The notes: generated from the sequence alone by a model not told the origin. Positions 1-10,736 are shown, counted from the stretch's first letter. The stretch is DNA of 64,000 bases from Apricaphanius iberus (GCA_028564705.1 JAPXFQ010002706.1:1922001-1986000); one strand, 5' to 3'. Translations and numbers: made by a program.

Positions 1-549
1 ATAGCCAAGGGTTTGCTTTGATAAGCATGATGAATAAGCTAGGATTCAATCTCACGAACACATTATAGCCACATTTTACCTGCGCTGTATAAAACATGCC
101 GACAGAAAGTTAAAGCCGCACCGAAAACAGTGGAGTGTTTTGAAACTGACCTGTGATCAAAACTGCACTACAGAGCCATACCAGAGTCTGTAAGTGCATT
201 AGATCGATGGAGAATTAAAAATCAGAGCTTGTTGCTTCAAGCATCCTACTTCCCAGATAACCATACGGGGGGGACCTGCCAGCTGGGATCAAAAGGAAAA
301 AAACCTTGATTGCAGAACGACGCCGATGACCATAAAGTGTGATGATTAAAAGTAGATAAAGTTGTTTATATTTGCCTTTGTCTTAAAATAAGTCTATCTT
401 ATGGAATAGAATAAATTATGTATAAAGAAATGTTTATAATACACAATATTTTTGCTTGCATTAATTAAATGCATGAGAAAAGCCCCAGTAAAATAATTGC
501 AAATTAAATCGCAATCGCAATATTGAAAAAAGAAATCGTTCAGCCCTAG
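1..549. mobile_element. Right part of a DNA transposon ending AATCGTTCAGCCCTAG
   Basis: Bases 1-130 (from ATAGCCAAGG to CGCACCGAAAACAG) are nearly identical to 53209-53330. The end at 533-549 (ATCGTTCAGCCCTAGT) is the inverted counterpart of CTAGGGCTGAACAATTA at 52664. Together the two loci show opposite halves of one element of the CTAGGGCTGNNC family, common in fish and probably hAT-like. This copy is cut by the window edge. Confidence 0.6.
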
Positions 550-574
550 TAGGTTACTGAGAGCCATTGCGTCA

Positions 575-632
575 ACGGATAATGGCGTTGCTTCAATCCG
601 TCTCAGTCAAAACGGAGAAGTATAAACTAGGC
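575..632 (-). repeat. Copy of a dispersed repeat terminus
   Basis: Read on the minus strand, TATACTTCTCCGTTTTGACT and CGCCATTATCCG match 46632-46690, and more weakly 21287-21345. Confidence 0.55.
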
Positions 633-910
633 TTAAGACATGCGCATACAATTTTGTTTCTCATCAGGAATGTTTTAGGAATCTCATCCTGATCCATTGG
701 CAGCTCTTCATACAGGGTCCCCATTTTTGGTTTGCATGAAGCTTTTGGTTGCTGTATGTTGTTGCCCACAAAATCCTACTTGTTTGTTACTTATAAAATT
801 GTTTAAAGTAGAAATTTCTGCTCCATGCCATTTAAATGTTTCATGACCTGAGCTCACACACTGAGGGCGTTTAGCCCCATCGATATTTTAATCAGTGGAT
901 AGAGGGACTT

Positions 911-986
911 GATTAGGAGGTACGGGAAATCAAATTTAACTCCAAAAACGATTAGGAGGTACAGGAAATCAAATTTAACTCCAAAA
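911..986 (+). repeat. Two-copy tandem repeat, 39-bp period
   Basis: GATTAGGAGGTACGGGAAAT and its following 17 bases (911-947) recur at 950-986 with a single change. Nearly identical copies mean a recent duplication. Confidence 0.9.
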
Positions 987-1486
987 GCTGTTGACCTTTC
1001 TGGTTTTTGAGCAAAGGTTGTAACGAACACATTTTAGCTTACACAAGTTTGTTTCAAAGTTCTTTATTAATTGGTAATTTACAGTACTCAGTTTTTAACA
1101 TGTTTTCAGAATTTTACTGGAGAGAAATTCAAGAATGGACTACTACTTAACTTGTTCTTGGTCTCTGTTTCCTGAGAGCTTGAGCATTTTCCTCTCAAAT
1201 TTACTTTAACTTCAGCCTTTTTTCCAAAATATATTTTATTAATTTTCATTTTCATAACACAACAAAACGGCTCAGCAACACAGCAAGAAGGAGCTTACAC
1301 AGTGAAGAGACAGAGAGAAAAAAAAGCGATATAAAAAAAAAGTTATACACATATACATGTACAGTCTATTTTGGCAGAGTTCCAAATACTACTCCACATT
1401 TCTTCTGTGATATCAATGTCCAGTTCTCTTTCCTAGGCCTCAGCCAACAATTGAGGATCAGGCTTACAATTATGTTTCAGTGTCTT

Positions 1487-1948
1487 CTAGTACATGCTAA
1501 TTGACACTTCGCAAGATCCGAAAAACAGCTTTTCCATATCAGAAACCCCAGTGTCCTCAAGTAGGGATGTTTCTTTTTTTTTAAAGTCTCTCATCTGAAT
1601 AACACAAAATAAATTATTTTTACCAATTTTGTAACCTTCTATAATTTTGCTGAATGACATAAGGATTCCCTCCTTAAAAAGACAGCCAAAAGAGGAGATG
1701 CCCTTAGTCACCCATTCCCCAAAACCTGCATCTAAAACACCCGGTAAAAATTCAGGATTCTGGAAAAAGGGGGTAAAAGGGGATGTTTTCCCAGCTCTCC
1801 CCTCCATGAGTCTAGCTGCTCTCCACGCCTTAACAGTATAGACAGTAATTGGATTACTACAGCATTTATTTATTGTTTTCATATTTTTCAAGAAGAGCAC
1901 ATTTTTAAGAGGACAGTCAGATAATGAAGCTTCTATATCCATCCACAT
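1487..1948 (-). pseudogene. L1 ORF2 C-terminal fragment
   Basis: 153 open codons with IEASLSDCPLKNVLFLKNMK, NPITVYTVKAWRA and PEFLPGVLDAGFGEWVTKGI, the conserved tail of fish L1 ORF2 proteins. No start of its own. Confidence 0.72.
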
Positions 1949-2174
1949 AGCGGATGAATTTCCATGTGTCCACTCTCCTGCATGTAATTAAAGGCAACTC
2001 ACTTGGTATTTTTTGAGATCAGGAAGTTCTAAGCCTCCCATGTTTCTTGGAAGCTGTAAGGTTGACATTTTTATGATGACCTTTTTTTTACGCCAAATAA
2101 AGGAGCTTAACCAGCCCTTTATTTTAAAAAAATAATAATTTATGGGAAAACAAAATAGGGATCATTCTTATTGG

Positions 2175-2660
2175 TTATACCAAGCAGGGTAGAATGTTCA
2201 TTTTAAGAAGTGAGATTCTGCCTAGCCAGGATATGGGAATACAGTTCCAATGCTCAAGGTCTAGTTTAATTTTCATAAATAATGGGACAAAATATGCTAT
2301 GAACATTTGATCGAAACAAGGTGTAACCGTAATACCTAGATATACAAATCCTGCAGGGGACCACTTACAGTAAAAGGAGAACTGGGAATGTGAAGTTGTT
2401 GGCATGGCCTCAGATTTTGTGAAATTAATTTTATACCCAGAAAATGAACCAAACTGGTTGATAACTGTGATAGCTCTATGTACTGAAATGGCAGGCTTGG
2501 AGAGAAACAACAAAATGTCTTCATATAGAGGCATATAGAGAAATTTAATGGGTCCTCAGATCAGTATCGATTCCAAATATAGTGGGGTCACTTCGAATTG
2601 CTTCAGCTAGCGGTTCAATTGTGGGGAAAGGGGCAACCCTGCCTGTTTCCCCTTGCCACC
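2175..2660 (-). pseudogene. L1 reverse transcriptase fragment
   Basis: QGCPLSP is read near 2640; downstream LYEDILLFLS replaces the usual Y-A-D-D-I catalytic box, so a codon carrying a metal-binding Asp is gone. FGSFSGYKINFTKSEAMP and the YLGITVT motif that follow are typical of L1 ORF2. Confidence 0.78.
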
Positions 2661-2829
2661 TCAAAATTACTAGACTTAAGCCCATTTGTAATAACTGCAG
2701 CTAACGGGCAATTGTAAAGGACCTTAATCCAGCTAATGAAATTGGGACCCAACCCAAAGTGGGGTGAGCAAGTATGAACCTTAATTAGTCATGTCTCTTG
2801 TCCGACCAAGATTATGTCCTGAAAACAAA

Positions 2830-3474
2830 GTCTTATGCAAGGCATCCCATAATCTCCTACTGAAATACCGTCAGCTCAAGTTCCATTGCTTTATCCGGCG
2901 TGTGAAAAAACAGGAATTCCTCGTCCTGCTTGATTCTCAGCCGAGCTGGGTTGAGAAGGGCGTACCGGATACCTGCGTCCCGCAGCCGCCGCTTGACCAC
3001 GTCGAGTCCTTTCTGCTTGCGCACAGTCTCAGCCGGGAAATCTTGTTAGAACATAATCTGAGAGCCATGGTACTCAAGGGACTGGTCTCCGCTGCCTATC
3101 CGCCGCGCGGCCTGGAGGCCAGGCTTTGAAGCTAGAGTGCGATGCGCCCGCTCAAGCTTAATGCGGCCACTTTTGGTCTCGATGTGAAGGAACTCGGGCA
3201 GCCACTTTTCAAAGAATTTTAGGGCACCAGCGCCATCCTCTATGCCCTCTTTCAATCCAAGGACTCTAATATTCTTTCGCCTGCCCCTATTTTCAAGGTC
3301 GTCGATCCTTTGCGCCATTGTGCGGACTTCTTTCTCGAGTGTTCGTATCCGAACTGCAGCCTGGTCCAGACCGTCCTGCCGGGTTGCAATCCTGTCCTCT
3401 GCGTGTGTTGTACGTTGAACCAACTCCTTTATCTCGTTGGCCTGACTCCTAAACATCTCAGTCAGAGAATCCAC
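2830..3474 (-). pseudogene. L1 ORF1 protein remnant
   Basis: Residues 1-65 form a heptad-rich coiled coil (MDSLTEMFRSQANEIKELVQ onward). A NRGRRKNIRVLGLKEG block then starts the RNA-binding (RRM-like) domain. The frame meets a TAA at 3046-3048 directly after SQIMF, yet the same frame continues with QDFPAETVRKQKG and VKRRLRDAGIRYALLNPARL, the usual L1 ORF1 C-terminal domain. One premature stop is therefore the main lesion. Confidence 0.8.
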
Positions 3475-4093
3475 TTTCTTGGTGATAACGGATGTAATGT
3501 TAACAGTGATTTCTTCAACTTCAGCCTTTTAACTTTCAGTTATTTTATATAGCTAGATAAAGCATCATCCTTCTCTGAAGCTAATCCAAATAATTTATTA
3601 CTTTCAGTACTTATTTACTTAAAAACCAAGACATAGCTAACTAAGTTGATTTTCAATTACTAATTTAAATTGATGTTTGCCAAGTCTTCAGTTGAAAAGA
3701 AAATATAATGATTTGCTAATTACATCACAAGATATCTAAATACATTTATGGTTGTCTGATGGCAAATCAGCATTTGCAAACACCTTTGTGTGGTACTTAA
3801 TTATGAAGGGCTAAGCATCTTCTTTTGGTATCTTTAAAGTGGTTAAAAAAAATGCTAGCTTCAGGAGCTCCTAATTTATCCCGGTTCTTTAGTTTGGTAG
3901 GTCCTAAGAGTTATATACATTTTCCATCATGACAATTAAGTTTATACTAGTGCGTATATGTTTTTTTTCTTTTTTGCATGCTGTATTACTGTGCACAAAG
4001 CACACCAAGCCTGTGGCATGAGCAACATTATGTCTTGCTATTTGTTCCTCTTACAACACTTCCTTCTGCTTTTCTGTCAGATGCAAAATAAAT

Positions 4094-4126
4094 CAACATG
4101 CAGGCAAGTACCCTGCCTGCATGTTG
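4094..4126. repeat. Perfect 13-bp hairpin
   Basis: CAACATGCAGGCA, a 7-base loop (AGTACCC), then the exact complement TGCCTGCATGTTG. It lies about 305 bp past the EVI2B-like stop codon. The stem is short for a microRNA precursor. Confidence 0.85.
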
Positions 4127-4349
4127 TACTCTCTAAGCAAATAAAAAAAAAGACTGAAAGTCCTATCTGTTATTTTGAAAGGTTTTGTTTCTTTAGTAAG
4201 TGCTGATGTGAGCATAATGATTTAGGTAACAGCAGTATTAATCTCGATTAAAAAAAACTTGACAGATTTTCACTCTGCCCAAAACCTTGTCTCAGATGGG
4301 AAACTCGCTGCATATGGCTTATAGATTTAATTGGAGATTTTCTAGTGGG

Positions 4350-4355
4350 TTTATT
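4350..4355 (-). promoter_or_regulatory. evi2b: Candidate poly(A) signal for the EVI2B-like gene
   Basis: Read on the minus strand this is AATAAA, about 75 bases downstream of the stop codon. No cleavage site can be confirmed from sequence alone. Confidence 0.4.
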
Positions 4356-4430
4356 GCTGTATAGGATCATATTTTGCTTTGGCCTGTTTGCTGAAAACTC
4401 AAAAGGCTAAAATAACTCTCAGAGTGATTG

Positions 4431-5537
4431 TTAGTTTACTAAAGTGGTCTGTGCAATGGAGACTGCAGCTATCTCTTCAGTTTCACTTCCAGTTTTTATA
4501 TCTGGAGCAGCAGCTGTGACCTTTTTTTCTTGTGTATCATTTCTATCCATAGCTTGACCAAAGGTGCTTCCCGTGTGTTTTTCTTCTAGTGTGGTTCTTG
4601 AAGTGATTTCTTTCATCTCATTTGTTTCTGGATTCAAAGAGAATGCCATGGAAAGTCTTTGAGGCAGAAAACTGTTTAAGGAAATTCGGTTGGGTGTCCC
4701 TAATGGTCCATTGCCATTGTTAGCCAGTCCTTCTAGTAATGGCGAAGGGCCTCCCCAGGTTGTATTTTTCTGCTGCTTCTGAAGTCTCTGTTTGTGGATG
4801 CATATGAGCAGAAATCCTGCAATCATCAGTAACAGCGCTGAACCTATTATTGCTGCCACAACTTTGCCAGTTACAGAATGTTTGTTCTTTGTCTTATCGA
4901 TATAAGTCACTGTAGATGTCTCAGAGGGGGAGAACGGTGCTTTAATAGTACTTGGAACTGGCTTGGTACTTTTAGATCTTTTCTCTTCATGCTTTATCGA
5001 TGTGGTTTCCGTATGGATGGCTGTTAAACCAGATGTATATGTCAATAACGAGGTCATTTCATTTATCTTTACCTGTGTGCTTGATATCCTCTTTTTCCCA
5101 TGGCTTTGAGTGATTTTGCTTAGCATTAGAGGTTGTGTTGAATTGTTAATTTGCTTACTGATCTGACTAGTCGGAATCATTGTTGTAGATTTCAGAACTT
5201 TGGGCTCTACAGTTGTAGTGCCTGATGAGCTGGTGAGAGTTGGTGCTATCGTGGTATTCATTGAGGGTGTTGCTGCAGACATTGTTGGAGTTGTGTGCAA
5301 TGAATTAGAAGACCTTCTTGTTTCCTCTGATGTATTCCTATCAACACTGGTAATTGTTTCAGTTTTGATTGCTTGGATCTCAGATAGATTATCTAAAGTT
5401 GAGGGCTGGTGCATTGTCAGCTGGATGTTTTGGGTCACTTCGCCTGTTGTCCCATTCATCAAGTTGTTTTGTTGCTCGGATTTTGTTGTACTGATTGCTG
5501 CCATTGATAAAAGCAGGATGAATATAACGCTGGTCAT
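4431..5537 (-). CDS. evi2b: EVI2B-like type I membrane protein
   Basis: The single-exon coding region gives 368 residues. Residues 1-20 form a hydrophobic signal peptide. Residues 21-225 are a Ser/Thr-rich, probably O-glycosylated ectodomain with several N-x-S/T sites. Residues 226-247 are a transmembrane helix. The tail (248-368) begins with basic residues, followed by NTTWGGPSPLLEG (258-270), which resembles the juxtamembrane block of mammalian EVI2B (N-W-G/A-G-x-SP-x-x-x-G). Human EVI2B is about 450 residues; the shortfall is mostly in the low-complexity ectodomain and Pro-rich tail. Mammalian EVI2B is a leukocyte surface protein with a role in granulocyte differentiation. The gene lies antisense inside an nf1 intron, as in mammals, and that synteny carries much of the assignment because the ectodomain is poorly conserved. 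The start is the first Met of the exon, 42 bases inside a candidate 3' splice site. Confidence 0.85.
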   Translation of the reverse strand: MTSVIFILLLSMAAISTTKSEQQNNLMNGTTGEVTQNIQLTMHQPSTLDNLSEIQAIKTETITSVDRNTSEETRRSSNSLHTTPTMSAATPSMNTTIAPTLTSSSGTTTVEPKVLKSTTMIPTSQISKQINNSTQPLMLSKITQSHGKKRISSTQVKINEMTSLLTYTSGLTAIHTETTSIKHEEKRSKSTKPVPSTIKAPFSPSETSTVTYIDKTKNKHSVTGKVVAAIIGSALLLMIAGFLLICIHKQRLQKQQKNTTWGGPSPLLEGLANNGNGPLGTPNRISLNSFLPQRLSMAFSLNPETNEMKEITSRTTLEEKHTGSTFGQAMDRNDTQEKKVTAAAPDIKTGSETEEIAAVSIAQTTLVN

Positions 5538-5579
5538 TGTGGCCTGAGGTCTTCTATTACATACCCCTGCAGTTTCACA

Positions 5580-5845
5580 CTAAAACAGATAAAGTTTTGG
5601 ATTCATTATCAGTCAGTAGCCTCTGATTAAAAAAAAACCAACACACGACACTCAAACCTGATATGCTATAAGGCTGTGTTGACTCTTCCTTATCACAATA
5701 CTTCAGCAGTAATTAATTTAAAGTATATTCAATTTTAAATTTAAGGATCCTCTCACATACTAAACATTTTTTAGAAACAACTGCTGGACATACATTTCCT
5801 TTTTAAGACATTATTAGTACTTAAGGTTCAGAAACATGTACTTAC
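5580..5845 (-). other. evi2b: Candidate intron in the EVI2B-like 5' UTR
   Basis: On the minus strand a donor (CAC/GTAAGTACATG) begins at 5845 and an acceptor (TATCTGTTTTAG) ends at 5580, 42 bases before the start codon. This would give a noncoding first exon upstream of 5846, followed by one exon with the whole coding region, the architecture known for mammalian EVI2B. A second AG at 5568-5567 is an alternative acceptor. The splice pair is inferred from motifs only. Confidence 0.5.
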
Positions 5846-5849
5846 GTGT

Positions 5850-7485
5850 GACTCTACAAGGTTTAGCTCCAAGATGTTCTATACTTAAAAGGATTAAACT
5901 AATATGTTTAACAGAATACCAACTGAATGAAAGCAGGAAGTGCGAGCCAAAAAACAACCCCGCCTTTTTGATGTTGAAACTGTTGATTTCCTTACTGGTA
6001 GGAAATGAGACATTTCAAACTGACAGCAATGTGCATACTTCAATGCGTTTGCTAAACATAGTGTTTCATGTCTTGCTTCAAAACACTGAACCAATTTAGC
6101 TTCTATAAAGCTTCCTGTCAATAGAACAACAGTTGAACCTAGTGCTACTACACACTTTTAAGCTCTGTGAATAGAACAGTAACTCTGTATTCGAGTGCTA
6201 TCTTTAAGTTAATGTCAAGTATTTGTCTGATCCCCATCACGTTTGTGCTTGTTACTGTGACCACTGAAGCCCAGCATCCAGAAAAGCCATCTGTTTTTTG
6301 GATTAATTTGACTCAAGTCCTTGGCCCCTTTTTATCAAGCTAACAAGCAGTTTTAATGCTGCACAGACTACTGCTCAGAAACAGGATTTGTTCGCTATAA
6401 AGGGCCAGATATGTATATTGCTCTATGGTTGGAGTGTAAAGCTACAGGAGTTCTTGTTATTACAATTTAAGAGTTTTAAAAATATTTTTGCTTAACATGC
6501 TAAACTGAAATTTCTTTTTTAAACAAATAAACAGCACAAATCTTTATGAAGCTCCACATCAGATGCTCCCACTAACTTATGTGTTGTTGTGAAGCATTTT
6601 CAAAGTTCATGTATAAGCGCTGTTCGAGAGAAAGTACTTACAGTAAAAATAAATTAGCTCTGACAAGCAAATACTTTTGTTTTCTTCTGTGCTCCTACTG
6701 TGTTTTCTTATGTACAGTCAGTGTGTGCACCTGAATTGAATAATGATTCTGTGCTGTACAACTTTAATATATGACATAAGAGGCCATATAACTTCAATAT
6801 ACTGAATGTTTTGATGTAAAGTTCTTGATTTTGTTTTCGGAAGTTTTGAATAAACAGTTATACTGTTATATAAGACAGCAGGCTACAGATCATCAGGTTT
6901 GTCATCAGTGGTGTCAGTACTCCTTTGGCTGTACAAAAGATATCTACATCCCCCCACCCAAACCCCAACCCCCGACCCCAAGACCGGTCATCCTTGTATG
7001 TAATTTGGCAGAACAACTTCATAATGTTCAGATGTTACATACTGGAAGCATAGAGTAAGTTGTGTCCTTATAACATGCTCATGTCTGTCATTCCTGCAAT
7101 CTCACTTTTTTTTTTTTAAAGCCGGGGTACGTTCTCTCTGTTGACTCCGCTTTTCCTGTGTGTAAGTGGTATGAGGCGTGGCTCTTTCTCATGCTGCACA
7201 CTATTGCTATATTCTGTGACTTGGCAACTATTTATGTTGTGAAGCTGCACATACAGACTGCATACTGAATTGTTAAATGTTGTTATAGTGTTAGGGGATT
7301 GTTGCTTTTTGTTGTGATTTAAGCACATTTATGATATGTGATGAGACTAAAGTCAAGGGATTCTTGTTTCTTGCTTGGACTGCAATAAGTGATTATTAAC
7401 AGATTGTTTAGATACTATGGGGAGCATCACTTTATTGTTTTGATGTGACATTTTATGTTTCATTCAACATAAAAGGTTTAAGAGG
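5850..7485. other. Unassigned stretch upstream of the EVI2B-like gene
   Basis: AT-rich, with a C/A-rich tract at 6951-6980. It should contain the promoter and noncoding first exon of the EVI2B-like gene (right of 5846 on the minus strand), but I see no decisive TATA or initiator. Confidence 0.5.
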
Positions 7486-8013
7486 TTAAAGTGGTGGTAG
7501 CTGTGCCTTCATACCGTACGTGTTTGAAGCGTCGTCGGTGTCAGGTTTACTTGTAAAGTCAATGTGGAAGCGCGCTAATGAACGTCAGGGGGTCCTGTGT
7601 CATGTTGGAAGTAGATTTGCTTCATGAAAACGCTTTTCTGCCTGATTCAAGTGACAGATTGGCGCAAATGTGGCGTTTGAAGCGCATCCGAAAAATACAC
7701 GTGTCATTTTATGTCGTCCATTTTGTGCATTCGTGCATGACCAGTGTTTTTGCGTCTGCCTCTGAAGTTGAAAAATCTGAACTTTGGCGTTAATTCGCAT
7801 TGCATCAACCAATCAGGAGCCTGGTGACTGGGTGTCAGTGATGCTGTATTGACATTGAGTAACAGCATCAGCATGACATGTAGGAAATACTGATAAACAT
7901 TCAGGCTAATCCCACCGATTTATATGACGCCAGCTGTTTTCTATACAGAGAAAGGAATAATAATAAAAACATTATGAAGAGGTTAAACTATTTAGACAAG
8001 AAAGCTCTTAAGA

Positions 8014-8040
8014 GGTTTGTGGGTGGCTCTTAAAAGAGCC
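8014..8040 (-). promoter_or_regulatory. Histone-type mRNA 3' stem-loop
   Basis: On the minus strand: GGCTCT, loop TTTA, AGAGCC, then ACCCACA, the canonical replication-dependent histone 3' processing stem-loop with its ACCCA flank. About 10 bases further on is CTTAAGAGCTTTC, compatible with a U7-binding downstream element. No histone coding sequence precedes it (8041-8900 read in all minus frames). Confidence 0.6.
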
Positions 8041-8167
8041 ATTGTGGCTGCAAAGGCAGTGCTCTCTCTGTCGAGAAGTGAACCATGAACAGCTTCCTCA
8101 CCTGAACAGCCTCTCTGGAGGAAGTGTTGGCTGCAACACGACCCTGGCCTGGCATGTCCCACACCGC

Positions 8168-8308
8168 TCACGTATTATACATTTTTAATGGCCGCACATA
8201 GATGGACATCTGCTCAGCATAGTAGTTGGTGTCTTGAAGGGCAATGCTTAGACGTACGCGGGACAACAGCTCTTCAAACTGGGCCTGCCGATGCAGCGGG
8301 GGGCCGAT
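8168..8308 (-). pseudogene. PIF/Harbinger nuclease-like fragment
   Basis: About 46 open codons reading RQAQFEELLSRVRLSIALQD then TNYY before a stop. In Harbinger transposases an AQF-[DE]-[DE]-LL-x-x-[VI] helix followed by x-x-x-DTNY precedes the catalytic domain, and this matches that segment. No catalytic residues remain. Confidence 0.42.
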
Positions 8309-8314
8309 GTTTAA

Positions 8315-8625
8315 GGATCCCTCCGTCGCAGCTCGACTGGGTCTTTAGCTCTCCGATCCCCCGCTGGAGTGGTCCCAACTCTGCCGGAGGGCAGGCCTAA
8401 CACGTAATGTGGTCAACTCAGAGACTAGAGTCCACCGGCAGCCGTGCTCCACATGCTGGGCTCGATGGAGATGCCACCCTGCTCTCAGGTTATGGATCCC
8501 TCCGCTGGCGCTCAGCTGTGTTTTTAGTTCTCCAATTCCCTGCAGTAGTAGTCCCAGCTCTGCCTTAGGCCAGGCCAAACTTGTAACGTGGTCAGCTCGG
8601 AGACCAGAATCCATTGGGAGCTTCC
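8315..8625 (+). repeat. Two diverged direct copies, 179-bp offset
   Basis: GGATCCCTCCG begins both copies (8315 and 8494), followed in each by TTTAG(C/T)TCTCC(G/A)AT, GTCCCA(A/G)CTCTGCC and CAG(A)GACTAGAGTCC/GAGACCAGAATCC. An old tandem duplication inside the Harbinger-like block. Confidence 0.8.
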
Positions 8626-9230
8626 AGAGGCTCGGGAGAGAGGAGGGAGGGAGGAGGCCAGCCAACTACTACTTAGCGGTCAGGATCCTCCCACAAGTTG
8701 TGTATTCCTGGCTTGACGCGCATGAAAATGGCGTATTTTGAAGCACAACCAGTTTGCTTTGGACATGCTTCGAGGTACGAATGTTCAAGCGTCCAGTTTG
8801 AAGGGTGTGTGGCGCGTTTTGACGCTTTTGATGTCAACGCACTGAAAGGTGGGCAACAAGAAATCCAAACCTAAATTGTTTCAGTGCTGCAACAGAAGAA
8901 GTTGACCTGAAGCATTCTTTGAACAAAACTTTGATGTACAGTTTATTTATTTATTTATCTTTACATTGGCTGCACAGACCACACATGATCTGGGGTCTGT
9001 TTGTTACAAACCCAAAGCAAAAAGATAGCAAGACTTTTTTTTTTTTGTAGCTGTTTATTTTTCACAAGTATTATTGTAACACTCACTAATATTGCATAAC
9101 TCAGTTTTTTCTAAAGTGATATCACCCTGATTTCCTGCCCTTTCACTGAGCCATTTCGTTATCTTTTAACCCTCCTACTATATCTGTTGACTCCAGAAAA
9201 AAAAGCACTCACTACAGATAAATGTATGTA

Positions 9231-10720
9231 TACAGGTCCTTCTCAAAAAATTTGCATATTGTGATAAGTTCATTATTTTCTGTAATGTACTGATAAACAT
9301 TAGACTATCTAGATTATTTAACTATTTAGATTCATTACACACAACTGAAGTAGTTCAAGCCTTTTATTGTTTTAATATTGATGATTTTGGCATACAGCTC
9401 ACTAAAACCCCAAATTCCTCTCTCAAAAAATTAGCATATCATGACAAGGTTCCCTAAACGAGCTATTAACCTAATCATCTGAATCAACTAATTAACTCTA
9501 AACAGCTACAAAAGATTCCTGAGGCTTTTAAAAACTCTCAGCCTGGTTCATTACTGAAAACCGCAATCATGGGTAAGACTGCTGACCTGACTGCTGTCCA
9601 GAAGGCCATCATTGACACCCTCAAGCAAGAGGGTAAGACACAGAAAGAAATTTCTGAACAATTAGACTGTTCCCAGAGTGCTGTATCAAGGCACCTCAGT
9701 GGGAAGTCTGTGGGAAGGAAAAAGTGTGGCAGAAAACGCTGCACAACGAGAAGAGGTGACCAGACCCTGAGGAAGATTGTGGAGAAGGACCGATTCCAGA
9801 CCTTGGGGGACCTGCGGAAACAGTGGACTGAGTCTGAAGTAGAAACATCCAGAGCCACCGTGCACAGGCGTGTGCAGGAAATGGGCCACAGGTGCCGCAT
9901 TCCCCAGGTCAAGCCACTTTTGAACCAGAAACAGCGGCAGAAGCGCCTGACCTGGGCTACAGAGAAGCAGGACTGGACTGTTGCTCAGTGGTCCAAAGTA
10001 CTTTTTTCGGAAAGCAAATTTTGCATGTCATTCGGAAAACAATGTGCCAGAGTCTGGAGGAAGACTGGGGAGAAGGAAATGCCTAAATGCCTGAAATACA
10101 GTGTCAAGTACCCACAGTCAGTCATGGTCTGGGGTGCCATGTCAGCTGCTGGTGTTAGTCCAATGTGTTTTATCAAGGGCAGGGTCAATGCAGCTAGCTA
10201 TCAGGAGATTTTGGAGCACTTCATGCTTCCATCTGCTGAAAAGCTTTTTGGAGATGAAAATTTCATTTTTCAGCATGACCTTGCACCTGCTCAAAGTGAC
10301 GCAAGACCCAACACTGATGAGCTTAAGGCTGCTATCGAAGCATCCTGGGCCTCCATAACACCTCAGCAGTGCCACAGGCTGACTGCCTCCATGCCACGCC
10401 GCGTTGAAGCAGTCATTTCTGCAAAAGGATTCCCGACCAAGTATTGAGTGCATAACTGAACATAATTATTTGAAGGTTCACTTTTTTTGTTTTAAAAACA
10501 CTTTTCTTTTATTGGTCGGATAAAATATGCTATTTTTTTAGATAGAAATTTTGGGTTTTCATGAGCTGTATGCCAAAATCATCAATATTAAAACAATAAA
10601 AGGTTTGAACTAGTTCATTTGTGTGTAATGAATCTAAAATATATGAAAGTCTGTTTATTAGTACATTACAGAAAATAATAAACTTTATCACAATATGATA
10701 ACTTTTTGAGAAGGACCTGT
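9231..10720 (+). mobile_element. Tc1/mariner element with long IR/DR termini
   Basis: Ends TACAGGTCCTTCTCAAAAA and its reverse complement begin terminal inverted repeats of about 190 bp at TA. Each arm carries two direct binding-site-like copies: outer TTCTCAAAAAATTTGCATAT (9240) and inner TCTCAAAAAATTAGCATATC (9420) on the left, with counterparts at about 10690 and 10525 on the right. This is the IR/DR layout of Sleeping Beauty-like Tc1 elements. The arms are intact enough to be mobilised in trans. Confidence 0.93.
9569..10447 (+). pseudogene. Tc1 transposase lacking two of three catalytic residues
   Basis: A continuous 292-residue frame. Residues 1-50 contain the first helix-turn-helix (QKEISEQLDCSQSAVSRHLS), 51-60 a basic GRKKCGRKR segment, and 61-115 a second helix-turn-helix. 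The DDE domain follows with VMVWGAMSAAGVSPMCFIKG. The first Asp is missing: the motif reads VLFSESKFC where the family has S-D-E-S. The second Asp is present (FQHDLAPA). Immediately after, an in-frame deletion of about 45-50 residues has removed the region with the third acidic residue (P-x-E-N-L-W), and the frame resumes at NTDELKAAIEASWASITPQQ to the normal C terminus PTKY. Usual length is about 340. It is catalytically dead although open. Confidence 0.9.
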
Positions 10721-10736
10721 ACAACAATCCTCATGG

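Larger units (their letters stand above)
1215..3500 (-). mobile_element. L1-clade LINE with large internal deletion
   Basis: On the minus strand the order is: ORF1 (3474 to about 2830), a reverse-transcriptase piece (about 2660-2175) and an ORF2 C-terminal piece (1948-1487), then an A-rich 3' end near 1215. The endonuclease and the first part of the reverse transcriptase are missing between ORF1 and the GNKQGCPLSP motif. All parts are frame-damaged, so the copy is dead. Confidence 0.83.
7490..8860. mobile_element. Harbinger-like remnant with duplicated segment
   Basis: The block differs from its surroundings: higher GC, repeated GCGTTTGAAGCG / GACGCGCATGAAAA-type motifs near both ends, and a transposase-like scrap on the minus strand (8168-8308). 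Exact termini were not resolved, so the borders are approximate. Confidence 0.42.

Noticed and set aside
5200..5547. 115-codon plus-strand frame opposite the EVI2B-like gene
   Set aside because: It is the complement of the Ser/Thr-rich coding sequence; its Val-rich product has no domain and no splice context.
8345..8665. 106-codon minus-strand frame in the Harbinger-like block
   Set aside because: It spans the two direct-repeat copies and repeats itself in translation; no recognisable domain and not a histone.
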